Source of the DNA: Vespa crabro
Lineage: Eukaryota > Arthropoda > Insecta > Hymenoptera > Vespidae
DNA length: 64,000 nt
NCBI RefSeq assembly: GCF_910589235.1
Contig: NW_025813665.1
Span: 124,001 to 188,000, forward strand
Direction: 5' to 3'
Part shown: one piece after another, positions 1 to 11,936 of the stretch
Layout of the letters: each line of letters opens with the position of its first letter
Numbering within the stretch: position 1 is the first letter of the stretch
Notes under the pieces: generated by a model
Databases searched by the model: none
Seen by the model: only the letters and a program-made list of their open reading frames with translations
Told to the model about the DNA's origin: nothing
Translations under genes and position numbers: made by a program

Positions 1-386
1 TCCAATATAAAATAGATGTTTGATCTTATGAAATGCAATGTTCTGAATCGATTGGTAACATTTTTATAACTGTGGCACAAGTATTATTAAAGATTTCACG
101 ATTTTATCTTCGCATATACCGAAATTCGCGTATGTCGATTACGTTTTTCGACAATTATCATATGAAAACGCGTATTTAAACATAGTAAAAACGTTATATT
201 CTTGTTATATTCTTTATTCTGCATCGATAGAATATAAAATCATTGAAATTGAACGAGATTTCAAGTTTTCGTTTTTCGACGATACGCGTATATGAGCGAA
301 AAATCGTATATACGATATGAAAGAATGTTAAAAACTTTGATTCCAATATAAAATAGATGTTTGATCTTATGAAATGCAATGTTCTG

Positions 387-394
387 AATCGATT
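387..394. other. 8-bp dyad around ATCGAT (unit positions 46-53)
   Basis: AATCGATT is a perfect palindrome and is present in nearly every unit. It is lost in the two sister units at 22508 and 25577, which share the changes 46T and 49A. A second ATCGAT lies 176 bases further on in the unit (here 564-569), close to half a unit away. Confidence 0.7.
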
Positions 395-498
395 GGTAAC
401 ATTTTTCTAACTGTGGCACAAGTATTATTAAAGATTTCACGATTTTATCTTCGCATATACCGAAATTCGCGTATGTCGATTACGTTTTTCGACAATTA

Positions 499-506
499 TC
501 ATATGA
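499..506. other. 8-bp dyad around CATATG (unit positions 158-165)
   Basis: TCATATGA is a perfect palindrome in the middle of the unit, inside the least variable stretch (unit positions 143-168). In my scan I found no unit in which this CATATG was changed. It occurs once per unit in the consensus and so is a useful physical landmark for the 341-bp period. Unit positions 268A/314C create a second, unit-specific CATATG in one variant class (for example at 28959). Confidence 0.65.
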
Positions 507-534
507 AAACGCGTATTTAAACATAGTAAAAACG

Positions 535-556
535 TTATATTCTTGTTATATTCTTT
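535..556. repeat. Imperfect 11-bp tandem duplication inside the unit
   Basis: Unit positions 194-204 and 205-215 read TTATATTCTTG and TTATATTCTTT, a back-to-back pair differing at the last base. It looks like an old slippage duplication fixed in the ancestor of the array. Many unit-specific substitutions fall in or next to it (unit positions 195, 197, 201-205, 207, 209, 215), so it sits in the most variable segment of the unit. Confidence 0.75.
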
Positions 557-622
557 ATTCTGCATCGATAGAATATAAAATCATTGAAATTGAACGAGAT
601 TTCAAGTTTTCGTTTTTCGACG

Positions 623-657
623 ATACGCGTATATGAGCGAAAAATCGTATATACGAT
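623..657. other. Cluster of overlapping palindromes (unit positions 282-316)
   Basis: Two perfect dyads lie 11 bases apart: ATACGCGTAT (10 bp, unit positions 282-291) and ATCGTATATACGAT (14 bp, unit positions 303-316). The arms also match between them: CGTATAT at 287-293 can pair with ATATACG at 308-314 across a 14-base loop. The segment is thus able to form small alternative hairpins or cruciforms and could be a dimeric-protein site. It is the richest dyad region of the unit. Variation is low: unit positions 287 and 289 change together at 27226-27230, and 314 changes to C in one variant class. Function is not shown by the sequence. Confidence 0.6.
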
Positions 658-1705
658 ATGAAAGAATGTTAAAAACTTTGATTCCAATATAAAATAGATG
701 TTTGATCTTATGAAATGCAATGTTCTGAATCGATTGGTAACATTTTTCTAACTGTGGCACAAGTATTATTAAAGATTTCACGATTTTATCTTCGCATATA
801 CCGAAATTCGCGTATGTCGATTACGTTTTTCGACAATTATCATATGAAAACGCGTATTTAAACAAAGTAAAAACGTTATATTCTTGTTATATTCTTTATT
901 CTGCATCGATAGAATATAAAATCATTGAAATTGATCGAGATTTCAAGTTTTCGTTTTTCGACGATACGCGTATATGAGCGAAAAATCGTATATACGATAT
1001 GAAAGAATGTTAAAAACTTTGATTCCAATATAAAATAGATGTTTGATCTTATGAAATGCAATGTTCTGAATCGATTGGTAACATTTTTATAACTGTGGCA
1101 CAAGTATTATTAAAGATTTCACGATTTTATCTTCGCATATACCGAAATTCGCGTATGTCGATTACGTTTTTCGACAATTATCATATGAAAACGCGTATTT
1201 AAACATAGTAAAAACGTTATATTCTTGTTATATTCTTTATTCTGCATCGATAGAATATAAAATCATTGAAATTGAACGAGATTTCAAGTTTTCGTTTTTC
1301 GACGATACGCGTATATGAGCGAAAAATCGTATATACGATATGAAAGAATGTTAAAAACTTTTATTCCAATATAAAATAGATGTTTGATCTTATGAAATGC
1401 AATGTTCTGAATCGATTGGTAACATTTTTCTAACTGTGGCACAAGTATTATTAAAGATTTCACGATTTTATCTTCGCATATACCGAAATTCGCGTATGTC
1501 GATTACGTTTTTCGACAATTATCATATGAAAACGCGTATTTAAACATAGTAAAAACGTTATATTCTTGTTATATTCTTTATTCTGCATCGATAGAATATA
1601 AAATCATTGAAATTGAACGAGATTTCAAGTTTTCGTTTTTCGACGATACGCGTATATGAGCGAAAAATCGTATATACGATATGAAAGAATGTTAAAAACT
1701 TTGAT

Positions 1706-2728
1706 TCCAATATAAAATAGATGTTTGATCTTATGAAATGCAATGTTCTGAATCGATTGGTTACATTTTTCTAACTGTGGCACAAGTATTATTAAAGATT
1801 TCACGATTTTATCTTCGCAAATACCGAAATTCGCGTATGTCGATTACGTTTTTCGACAATTATCATATGAAAACGCGTATTTAAACATAGTAAAAACGTT
1901 ATATTCTTGTTATATTCTTTATTCTGCATCGATAGAATATAAAATCATTGAAATTGAACGAGATTTCAAGTTTTCGTTTTTCGACGATACGCGTATATGA
2001 GCGAAAAATCGTATATACGATATGAAAGAATGTTAAAAACTTTGATTCCAATATAAAATAGATGTTTGATCTTATGCAATGCAATGTTCTGAATCGATTG
2101 GTAACATTTTTCTAACTGTGGCACAAGTATTATTAAAGATTTCACGATTTTATCTTCGCATATACCGAAATTCGCGTATGTCGATTACGTTTTTCGACAA
2201 TTATCATATGAAAACGCGTATTTAAACATAGTAAAAACGTTATATTCTTGTTATATTCTTTATTCTGCATCGATAGAATATAAAATCATTGAAATTGAAC
2301 GAGATTTCAAGTTTTCGTTTTTCGACGATACGCGTATATGAGCGAAAAATCGTATATACGATATGAAAGAATGTTAAAAACTTTGATTCCAATATAAAAT
2401 AGATGTTTGATCTTATGAAATGCAATGTTCTGAATCGATTGGTAACATTTTTCTAACTGTGGCACAAGTATTATTAAAGATTTCACGATTTTATCTTCGC
2501 ATATACCGAAATTCGCGTATGTCGATTACGTTTTTCGACAATTATCATATGAAAACGCGTATTTAAACATAGTAAAAACGTTATATTCTTGTTATATTCT
2601 TTATTCTCCATCGATAGAATATAAAATCATTGAAATTGAACGAGATTTCAAGTTTTCGTTTTTGGACAATACGCGTATATGAGCGAAAAATCGTATATAC
2701 GATATGAAAGAATGTTAAAAACTTTGAT
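1706..2728. repeat. Three-unit segment echoed 12 units downstream (copy 1)
   Basis: The units at 1706 and 2388 carry 57T, and 221C with 281A, respectively. The same variants in the same order and spacing recur at 5799 and 6481, twelve units (4092 bp plus one inserted base) later. Copy 1 also has changes not found in copy 2 (115A, 31C and 277G), so the duplication is older or partly overwritten. Confidence 0.6.
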
Positions 2729-4235
2729 TCCAATATAAAATAGATGTTTGATCTTATGAAATGCAATGTTCTGAATCGATTGGTAACATTTTTCTAACTG
2801 TGGCACAAGTATTATTAAAGATTTCACGATTTTATCTTCGCATATACCGAAATTCGCGTATGTCGATTACGTTTTTCGACAATTATCATATGAAAACGCG
2901 TATTGAAACATAGTAAAAACGTTATATTCTTGTTATATTCTTTATTCTGCATCGATAGAATATATAATCATTGAAATTGAACGAGATTTCAAGTTTTCGT
3001 TTTTCGACGATACGCGTATATGAGCGAAAAATCGTATATACGATATGAAAGAATGTTAAAAACTTTGATTCCAATATAAAATAGATGTTTGATCTTATGA
3101 AATGCAATGTTCTGAATCGATTGGTAACATTTTTCTAACTGTGGCACAAGTATTATTAAAGATTTCACGATTTTATCTTCGCATATACCGAAATTCGCGT
3201 ATGTCGATTACGTTTTTCGACAATTATCATATGAAAACGCGTATTTAAACATAGTAAAAACGTTATATTCTTGTTATATTCTTTATTCTGCATCGATAGA
3301 ATATAAAATCATTGAAATTGAACGAGATTTCAAGTTTTCGTTTTTCGACGATACGCGTATATGAGCGAAAAATCGTATATACGATATGAAAGAATGTTAA
3401 AAACTTTGATTCCAATATAAAATAGATGTTTGATCTTATGAAATGCAATGTTCTGAATCGATTGGTAACATTTTTCTAACTGTGGCACAAGTATTATTAA
3501 AGATTTCACGATTTTATCTTCGCATATACCGAAATTCGCGTATGTCGATTACGTTTTTCGACAATTATCATATGAAAACGCGTATTTAAACATAGTAAAA
3601 ACGTTATATTCTTGTTATATTCTTTATTCTGCATCGATAGAATATAAAATCATTGAAATTGAACGAGATTTCAAGTTTTCGTTTTTCGACGATACGCGTA
3701 TATGAGCGAAAAATCGTATATACGATATGAAAGAATGTTAAAAACTTTGATTCCAATATAAAATAGATGTTTGATCTTATGAAATGCAATGTTCTGAATC
3801 GATTTGTAACATTTTTCTAACTGTGGCACAAGTATTATTAAAGATTTCACGATTTTATCTTCGCATATACCGAAATTCGCGTATGTCGATTACGTTTTTC
3901 GACAATTATCATATGAAAACGCGTATTTAAACAAAGTAAAAACGTTATATTCTTGTTATATTCTTTATTCTGCATCGATAGAATATAAAATCATTGAAAT
4001 TGATCGAGATTTCAAGTTTTCGTTTTTCGACGATACGCGTATATGAGCGAAAAATCGTATATACGATATGAAAGAATGTTAAAAACTTTGATTCCAATAT
4101 AAAATAGATGTTTGATCTTATGTAATGCAATGTTCTGAATCGATTGGTAACATTTTTCTAACTGTGGCACAAGTATTATTAAAGATTTCACGATTTTATC
4201 TTCGCATATACCGAAATTCGCGTATGTCGATTACG

Positions 4236-4241
4236 TTTTTT
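4236..4241. other. Single-base T insertion in a T run
   Basis: The consensus run of five T at unit positions 144-148 is six T here, so the unit starting at 4093 is 342 bases. It shifts all later units by one. It opens a forward-strand frame of 87 codons across the unit, which is an accident of the shift. Slippage in the cell or a sequencing homopolymer error would both explain it. Confidence 0.85.
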
Positions 4242-5798
4242 CGACAATTATCATATGAAAACGCGTATTTAAACATAGTAAAAACGTTATATTCTTGTTA
4301 TATTCTTTATTCTGCATCGATAGAATATAAAATCATTGAAATTGAACGAGATTTCAAGTTTTCGTTTTTCGACGATACGCGTATATGAGCGAAAAATCGT
4401 ATATACGATATGAAAGAATGTTAAAAACTTTGATTCCAATATAAAATAGATGTTTGATCTTATGAAATGCAATGTTCTGAATCGATTGGTAACATTTTTC
4501 TAACTGTGGCACAAGTATTATTAAAGATTTCACGATTTTATCTTCGCATATACCGAAATTCGCGTATGTCGATTACGTTTTTCGACAATTATCATATGAA
4601 AACGCGTATTTAAACATAGTAAAAACGTTATATTCTTGTTATATTCTTTATTCTGCATCGATAGAATATAAAATCATTGAAATTGAACGAGATTTCAAGT
4701 TTTCGTTATTCGACGATACGCGTATATGAGCGAAAAATCGTATATACGATATGAAAGAATGTTAAAAACTTTGATTCCAATATAAAATAGATGTTTGATC
4801 TTATGAAATGCAATGTTCTGAATCGATTGGCAACATTTTTCTAACTGTGGCAAAAGTATTATTAAAGATTTCACGATTTTATCTTCGCATATACCGAAAT
4901 TCGCGTATGTCGATTACGTTTTTCGACAATTATCATATGAAAACGCGTATTTAAACATAGTAAAAACGTTATATTCTTGTTATATTCTTTATTCTGCATC
5001 GATAGAATATAAAATCATTGAAATTGAACGAGATTTCAAGTTTTCGTTTTTCGACGATACGCGTATATGAGCGAAAAATCGTATATACGATATGAAAGAA
5101 TGTTAAAAACTTTGATTCCAATATAAAATAGATGTTTGATCTTATGAAATGCAATGTTCTGAATCGATTGGTAACATTTTTCTAACTGTGGCACAAGTAT
5201 TATTAAAGATTTCACGATTTTATCTTCGCATATACCGAAATTCGCGTATGTCGATTACGTTTTTCGACAATTATCATATGAAAACGCGTATTTAAACATA
5301 GTAAAAACGTTATATTCTTGTTATATTCTTTATTCTGCATCGATAGAATATAAAATCATTGAAATTGAACGAGATTTCAAGTTTTCGTTTTTCGACGATA
5401 CGCGTATATGAGCGAAAAATCGTATATACGATATGAAAGAATGTTAAAAACTTTGATTCCAATATAAAATAGATGTTTGATCTTATGAAATGCAATGTTC
5501 TGAATCGATTGGTAACATTTTTCTAACTGTGGCACAAGTATTATTAAAGATTTCACGATTTTATCTTCGCATATACCGAAATTCGCGTATGTCGATTACG
5601 TTTTTCGACAATTATCATATGAAAACGCGTATTTAAACATAGTAAAAACGTTATATTATTGTTATATTCTTTATTCTGCATCGATAGAATATAAAATCAT
5701 TGAAATTGAACGAGATTTCAAGTTTTCGTTTTTCGACGATACGCGTATATGAGCGAAAAATCGTATATACGTTATGAAAGAATGTTAAAAACTTTGAT

Positions 5799-6821
5799 TC
5801 CAATATAAAATAGATGTTTGATCTTATGAAATGCAATGTTCTGAATCGATTGGTTACATTTTTCTAACTGTGGCACAAGTATTATTAAAGATTTCACGAT
5901 TTTATCTTCGCATATACCGAAATTCGCGTATGTCGATTACGTTTTTCGACAATTATCATATGAAAACGCGTATTTAAACATAGTAAAAACGTTATATTCT
6001 TGTTATATTCTTTATTCTGCATCGATAGAATATAAAATCATTGAAATTGAACGAGATTTCAAGTTTTCGTTTTTCGACGATACGCGTATATGAGCGAAAA
6101 ATCGTATATACGATATGAAAGAATGTTAAAAACTTTGATTCCAATATAAAATAGATGTTTGATCTTATGAAATGCAATGTTCTGAATCGATTGGTAACAT
6201 TTTTCTAACTGTGGCACAAGTATTATTAAAGATTTCACGATTTTATCTTCGCATATACCGAAATTCGCGTATGTCGATTACGTTTTTCGACAATTATCAT
6301 ATGAAAACGCGTATTTAAACATAGTAAAAACGTTATATTCTTGTTATATTCTTTATTCTGCATCGATAGAATATAAAATCATTGAAATTGAACGAGATTT
6401 CAAGTTTTCGTTTTTCGACGATACGCGTATATGAGCGAAAAATCGTATATACGATATGAAAGAATGTTAAAAACTTTGATTCCAATATAAAATAGATGTT
6501 TGATCTTATGAAATGCAATGTTCTGAATCGATTGGTAACATTTTTCTAACTGTGGCACAAGTATTATTAAAGATTTCACGATTTTATCTTCGCATATACC
6601 GAAATTCGCGTATGTCGATTACGTTTTTCGACAATTATCATATGAAAACGCGTATTTAAACATAGTAAAAACGTTATATTCTTGTTATATTCTTTATTCT
6701 CCATCGATAGAATATAAAATCATTGAAATTGAACGAGATTTCAAGTTTTCGTTTTTCGACAATACGCGTATATGAGCGAAAAATCGTATATACGATATGA
6801 AAGAATGTTAAAAACTTTGAT
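5799..6821. repeat. Three-unit segment echoing 1706-2728 (copy 2)
   Basis: It carries 57T at 5855, 221C at 6701 and 281A, matching the units twelve positions upstream. The middle unit is consensus here but has 31C in the upstream copy. Confidence 0.6.
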
Positions 6822-9800
6822 TCCAATATAAAATAGATGTTTGATCTTATGAAATGCAATGTTCTGAATCGATTGGTAACATTTTTCTAACTGTGGCACA
6901 AGTATTATTAAAGATTTCACGATTTTATCTTCGCATATACCGAAATTCGCGTATGTCGATTACGTTTTTCGACAATTATCATATGAAAACGCGTATTTAA
7001 ACATAGTAAAAACGTTATATTCTTGTTATATTCTTTATTCTGCATCGATAGAATATAAAATCATTGAAATTGAACGAGATTTCAAGTTTTCGTTTTTCGA
7101 CGATACGCGTATATGAGCGAAAAATCGTATATACGATATGAAAGAATGTTAAAAACTTTGATTCCAATATAAAATAGACGTTTGATCTTATGAAATGCAA
7201 TGTTCTGAATCGATTGGTAACATTTTTCTAACTGTGGCACAAGTATTATTAAAGATTTCACGATTTTATCTTCGCATATACCGAAATTCGCGTATGTCGA
7301 TTACGTTTTTCGACAATTATCATATGAAAACGCGTATTTAAACATAGTAAAAACGTTATATTCTTGTTATATTCTTTATTCTGCATCGATAGAATATAAA
7401 ATCATTGAAATTGAACGAGATTTCAAGTTTTCGTTTTTCGACGATACGCGTATATGAGCGAAAAATCGTATATACGATATGAAAGAATGTTAAAAACTTT
7501 GATTCCAATATAAAATAGATGTTTGATCTTATGAAATGCAATGTTCTGAATCGATTGGTAACATTTTTATAACTGTGGCACAAGTATTATTAAAGATTTC
7601 ACGATTTTATCTTCGCATATACCGAAATTCGCGTATGTCGATTACGTTTTTCGACAATTATCATATGAAAACGCGTATTTAAACATAGTAAAAACGTTAT
7701 ATTCTTGTTATATTCTTTATTCTGCATCGATAGAATATAAAATCATTGAAATTGAACGAGATTTCAAGTTTTCGTTTTTCGACGATACGCGTATATGAGC
7801 GAAAAATCGTATATACGATATGAAAGAATGTTAAAAACTTTGATTCCAATATAAAATAGATGTTTGATCTTATGAAATGCAATGTTCTGAATCGATTGGT
7901 AACATTTTTATAACTGTGGCACAAGTATTATTAAAGATTTCACGATTTTATCTTCGCATATACCGAAATTCGCGTATGTCGATTACGTTTTTCGACAATT
8001 ATCATATGAAAACGCGTATTTAAACATAGTAAAAACGTTATATTCTTGTTATATTCTTTATTCTGCATCGATAGAATATAAAATCATTGAAATTGAACGA
8101 GATTTCAAGTTTTCGTTTTTCGACAATACGCGTATATGAGCGAAAAATCGTATATACGATATGAAAGAATGTTAAAAACTTTGATTCCAATATAAAATAG
8201 ATGTTTGATCTTATGAAATGCAATGTTCTGAATCGATTGGTAACATTTTTCTAACTGTGGCACAAGTATTATTAAAGATTTCACGATTTTATCTTCGCAT
8301 ATACCGAAATTCGCGTATGTCGATTACGTTTTTCGACAATTATCATATGAAAACGCGTATTTAAACATAGTAAAAACGTTATATTCTTGTTATATTCTTT
8401 ATTCTGCATCGATAGAATATAAAATCATTGAAATTGAACGAGATTTCAAGTTTTCGTTTTTCGACGATACGCGTATATGAGCGAAAAATCGAATATACGA
8501 TATGAAAGAATGTTAAAAACTTTGATTCCAATATAAAATAGATGTTTGATCTTATGAAATGCAATGTTCTGAATCGATTGGTAACATTTTTCTAACTGTG
8601 GCACAAGTATTATTAAAGATTTCACGATTTTATCTTCGCATATACCGAAATTCGCGTATGTCGATTACGTTTTTCGACAATTATCATATGAAAACGCGTA
8701 TTTAAACATAGTAAAAACGTTATATTCTTGTTATATTCTTTATTCTGCATCGATAGAATATAAAATCATTGAAATTGAACGAGATTTCAAGTTTTCGTTT
8801 TTCGACGATACGCGTATATGAGCGAAAAATCGTATATACGATATGAAAGAATGTTAAAAACTTTGATTCCAATATAAAATAGATGTTTGATCTTATGAAA
8901 TGCAATGTTCTGAATCGATTGGTAACATTTTTCTAACTGTGGCACAAGTATTATTAAAGATTTCACGATTTTATCTTCGCATATACCGAAATTCGCTTAT
9001 GTCGAATACGTTTTTCGACAATTATCATATGAAAACGCGTATTTAAACAAAGTAAAAACGTTATATTCTTGTTATATTCTTTATTCTGCATCGATAGAAT
9101 ATAAAATCATTGAAATTGAACGAGATTTCAAGTTTTCGTTTTTCGACGATACGCGTATATGAGCGAAAAATCGTATATACGATATGAAAGAATGTTAAAA
9201 ACTTTGATTCCAATATAAAATAGATGTTTGATCTTATGAAATGCAATGTTCTGAATCGATTGGTAACATTTTTCTAACTGTGGCACAAGTATTATTAAAG
9301 ATTTCACGATTTTATCTTCGCATATACCGAAATTCGCGTATGTCGATTACGTTTTTCGACAATTATCATATGAAAACGCGTATTTAAACATAGTAAAAAC
9401 GTTATATTCTTGTTATATTCTTTATTCTGCATCGATAGAATATAAAATCATTGAAATTGAACGAGATTTCAAGTTTTCGTTTTTCGACGATACGCGTATA
9501 TGAGCGAAAAATCGTATATACGATATGAAAGAATGTTAAAAACTTTGATTCCAATATAAAATAGATGTTTGATCTTATGAAATGCAATGTTCTGAATCGA
9601 TTGGTAACATTTTTATAACTGTGGCACAAGTATTATTAAAGATTTCACGATTTTATCTTCGCATATACCGAAATTCGCGTATGTCGATTACGTTTTTCGA
9701 CAATTATCATATGAAAACGCGTATTTAAACATAGTAAAAACGTTATATTCTTGTTATATTCTTTATTCTGCATCGATAGAATATAAAATCATTGAAATTG

Positions 9801-11936
9801 AATGAGATTTCAAGTTTTTGTTTTTCGACGATACGCGTATATGAGCGAAAAATCGTATATACAATATGAAAGAATGTTAAAAACTTTGATTCCAATATAA
9901 AATAGATGTTTGATCTTATGAAATGCAATGTTCTGAATCGATTGGTAACATTTTTATAACTGTGGCACAAGTATTATTAAAGATTTCACGATTTTATCTT
10001 CGCATATACCGAAATTCGCGTATGTCGATTACGTTTTTCGACAATTATCATATGAAAACGCGTATTTAAACATAGTAAAAACTTTATATTCTTGTTATAT
10101 TCTTTATTCTGCATCGATAGAATATAAAATCATTGAAATTGAACGAGATTTCAAGTTTTCGTTTTTCGACGATACGCGTATATGAGCGAAAAATCGTATA
10201 TACGATATGAAAGAATGTTAAAAACTTTGATTCCAATATAAAATAGATGTTTGATCTTATGAAATGCAATGTTCTGAATCGATTGGTAACATTTTTCTAA
10301 CTGTGGCACAAGTATTATTAAAGATTTCACGATTTTATCTTCGCATATACCGAAATTCGCGTATGTCGATTACGTTTTTCGACAATTATCATATGAAAAC
10401 GCGTATTTAAACATAGTAAAAACGTTATATTCCTGTTATATTCTTTATTCTGCATCGATAGAATATAAAATCATTGAAATTGAACGAGATTTCAAGTTTT
10501 CGTTTTTCGACGATACGCGTATATGAGCGAAAAATCGTATATACGATATGAAAGAATGTTAAAAACTTTGATTCCAATATAAAATAGATGTTTGATCTTA
10601 TGAAATGCAATGTTCTGAATCGATTGGTAACATTTTTCTAACTGTGGCACAAGTATTATTAAAGATTTCACGATTTTATCTTCGCATATACCGAAATTCG
10701 CGTATGTCGATTACGTTTTTCGACAATTATCATATGAAAACGCGTATTTAAACATAGTAAAAACGTTATATTCTTGATATATTCTTTATTCTGCATCGAT
10801 AGAATATAAAATCATTGAAATTGAACGAGATTTCAAGTTTTCGTTTTTCGACGATACGCGTATATGAGCGAAAAATCGTATATACGATATGAAAGAATGT
10901 TAAAAACTTTGATTCCAATATAAAATAGATGTTTGATCTTATGAAATGCAATGTTCTGAATCGATTGGTAACATTTTTATAACTGTGGCACAAGTATTAT
11001 TAAAGATTTCACGATTTTATCTTCGCATATACCGAAATTCGCGTATGTCGATTACGTTTTTCGACAATTATCATATGAAAACGCGTATTTAAACATAGTA
11101 AAAACGTTATATTCTTGTTATATTCTTTATTCTGCATCGATAGAATATAAAATCATTGAAATTGAACGAGATTTCAAGTTTTCGTTTTTCGACGATACGC
11201 GTATATGAGCGAAAAATCGTATATACGATATGAAAGAATGTTAAAAACTTTGATTCCAATATAAAATAGATGTTTGATCTTATGAAATGCAATGTTCTGA
11301 ATCGATTGGTAACATTTTTATAACTGTGGCACAAGTATTATTAAAGATTTCACGATTTTATCTTCGCATATACCGAAATTCGCGTATGTCGATTACGTTT
11401 TTCGACAATTATCATATGAAAACGCGTATTTAAACATAGTAAAAACGTTATATTCTTGTTATATTCTTTATTCTGCATCGATAGAATATAAAATCAATGA
11501 AATTGAACGAGATTTCAAGTTTTCGTTTTTCGACGATACGCGTATATGAGCGAAAAATCGTATATACGATATGAAAGAATGTTAAAAACTTTGATTCCAA
11601 TATAAAATAGATGTTTGATCTTATGAAATGCAATGTTCTGAATCGATTGGTAACATTTTTATAACTGTGGCACAAGTATTATTAAAGATTTCACGATTTT
11701 ATCTTCGCATATACCGAAATTCGCGTATGTCGATTACGTTTTTCGACAATTATCATATGAAAACGCGTATTTAAACATAGTAAAAACGTTATATTCTTGT
11801 TATATTCTTTATTCTGCATCGATAGAATATAAAATCATTGAAATTGAACGAGATTTCAAGTTTTCGTTTTTCGACGATACGCGTATATGAGCGAAAAATC
11901 GTATATACGATATGAAAGAATGTTAAAAACTTTGAT

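Larger units (their letters stand above)
342..682. repeat. Representative consensus unit of the satellite
   Basis: This is the first unit that appears to match the majority sequence at every position, and I use it as the reference for unit positions 1-341. Base count by hand gives C 46 and G 52, that is 28.7% G+C. It holds 22 CpG dinucleotides, only one of them in the first 98 bases and the rest mainly at unit positions 99-171 and 254-313. It contains two ATCGAT sites (unit positions 47 and 223), two ACGCGT sites (168 and 284) and one CATATG site (159). A digest at CATATG would therefore give a 341-bp ladder. The length is close to two nucleosomal repeats. There is no direction or frame that marks it as coding. 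Confidence 0.95.

Noticed and set aside
194..379. Reverse-strand open frame of 61 codons recurring in nearly every unit
   Set aside because: It recurs because the 341-bp unit recurs. It crosses the unit boundary and is A+T-rich with a low-complexity composition. Most variants inside it change the residue, and about fifteen units carry a stop or lose the start (for example 1362, 12640, 28913, 44673). There is no sign of purifying selection or of a known domain.
644..657. Rho-independent terminator or operator at the 14-bp dyad
   Set aside because: The dyad is A+T-rich, has no loop and no following T run on either strand. The context is a eukaryotic-type satellite without genes.
876..1103. Longer 75-codon version of the same reverse frame
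   Set aside because: It is produced only by C to A at unit position 66 of the following unit, which removes a stop codon and exposes an upstream ATG. It is a marker of the 66A subfamily, not a gene.
4125..4388. Forward-strand open frames of 87 codons here and at 37544-37807
   Set aside because: Each exists only because of a one-base homopolymer insertion joining two short frames. They are not found in normal units.
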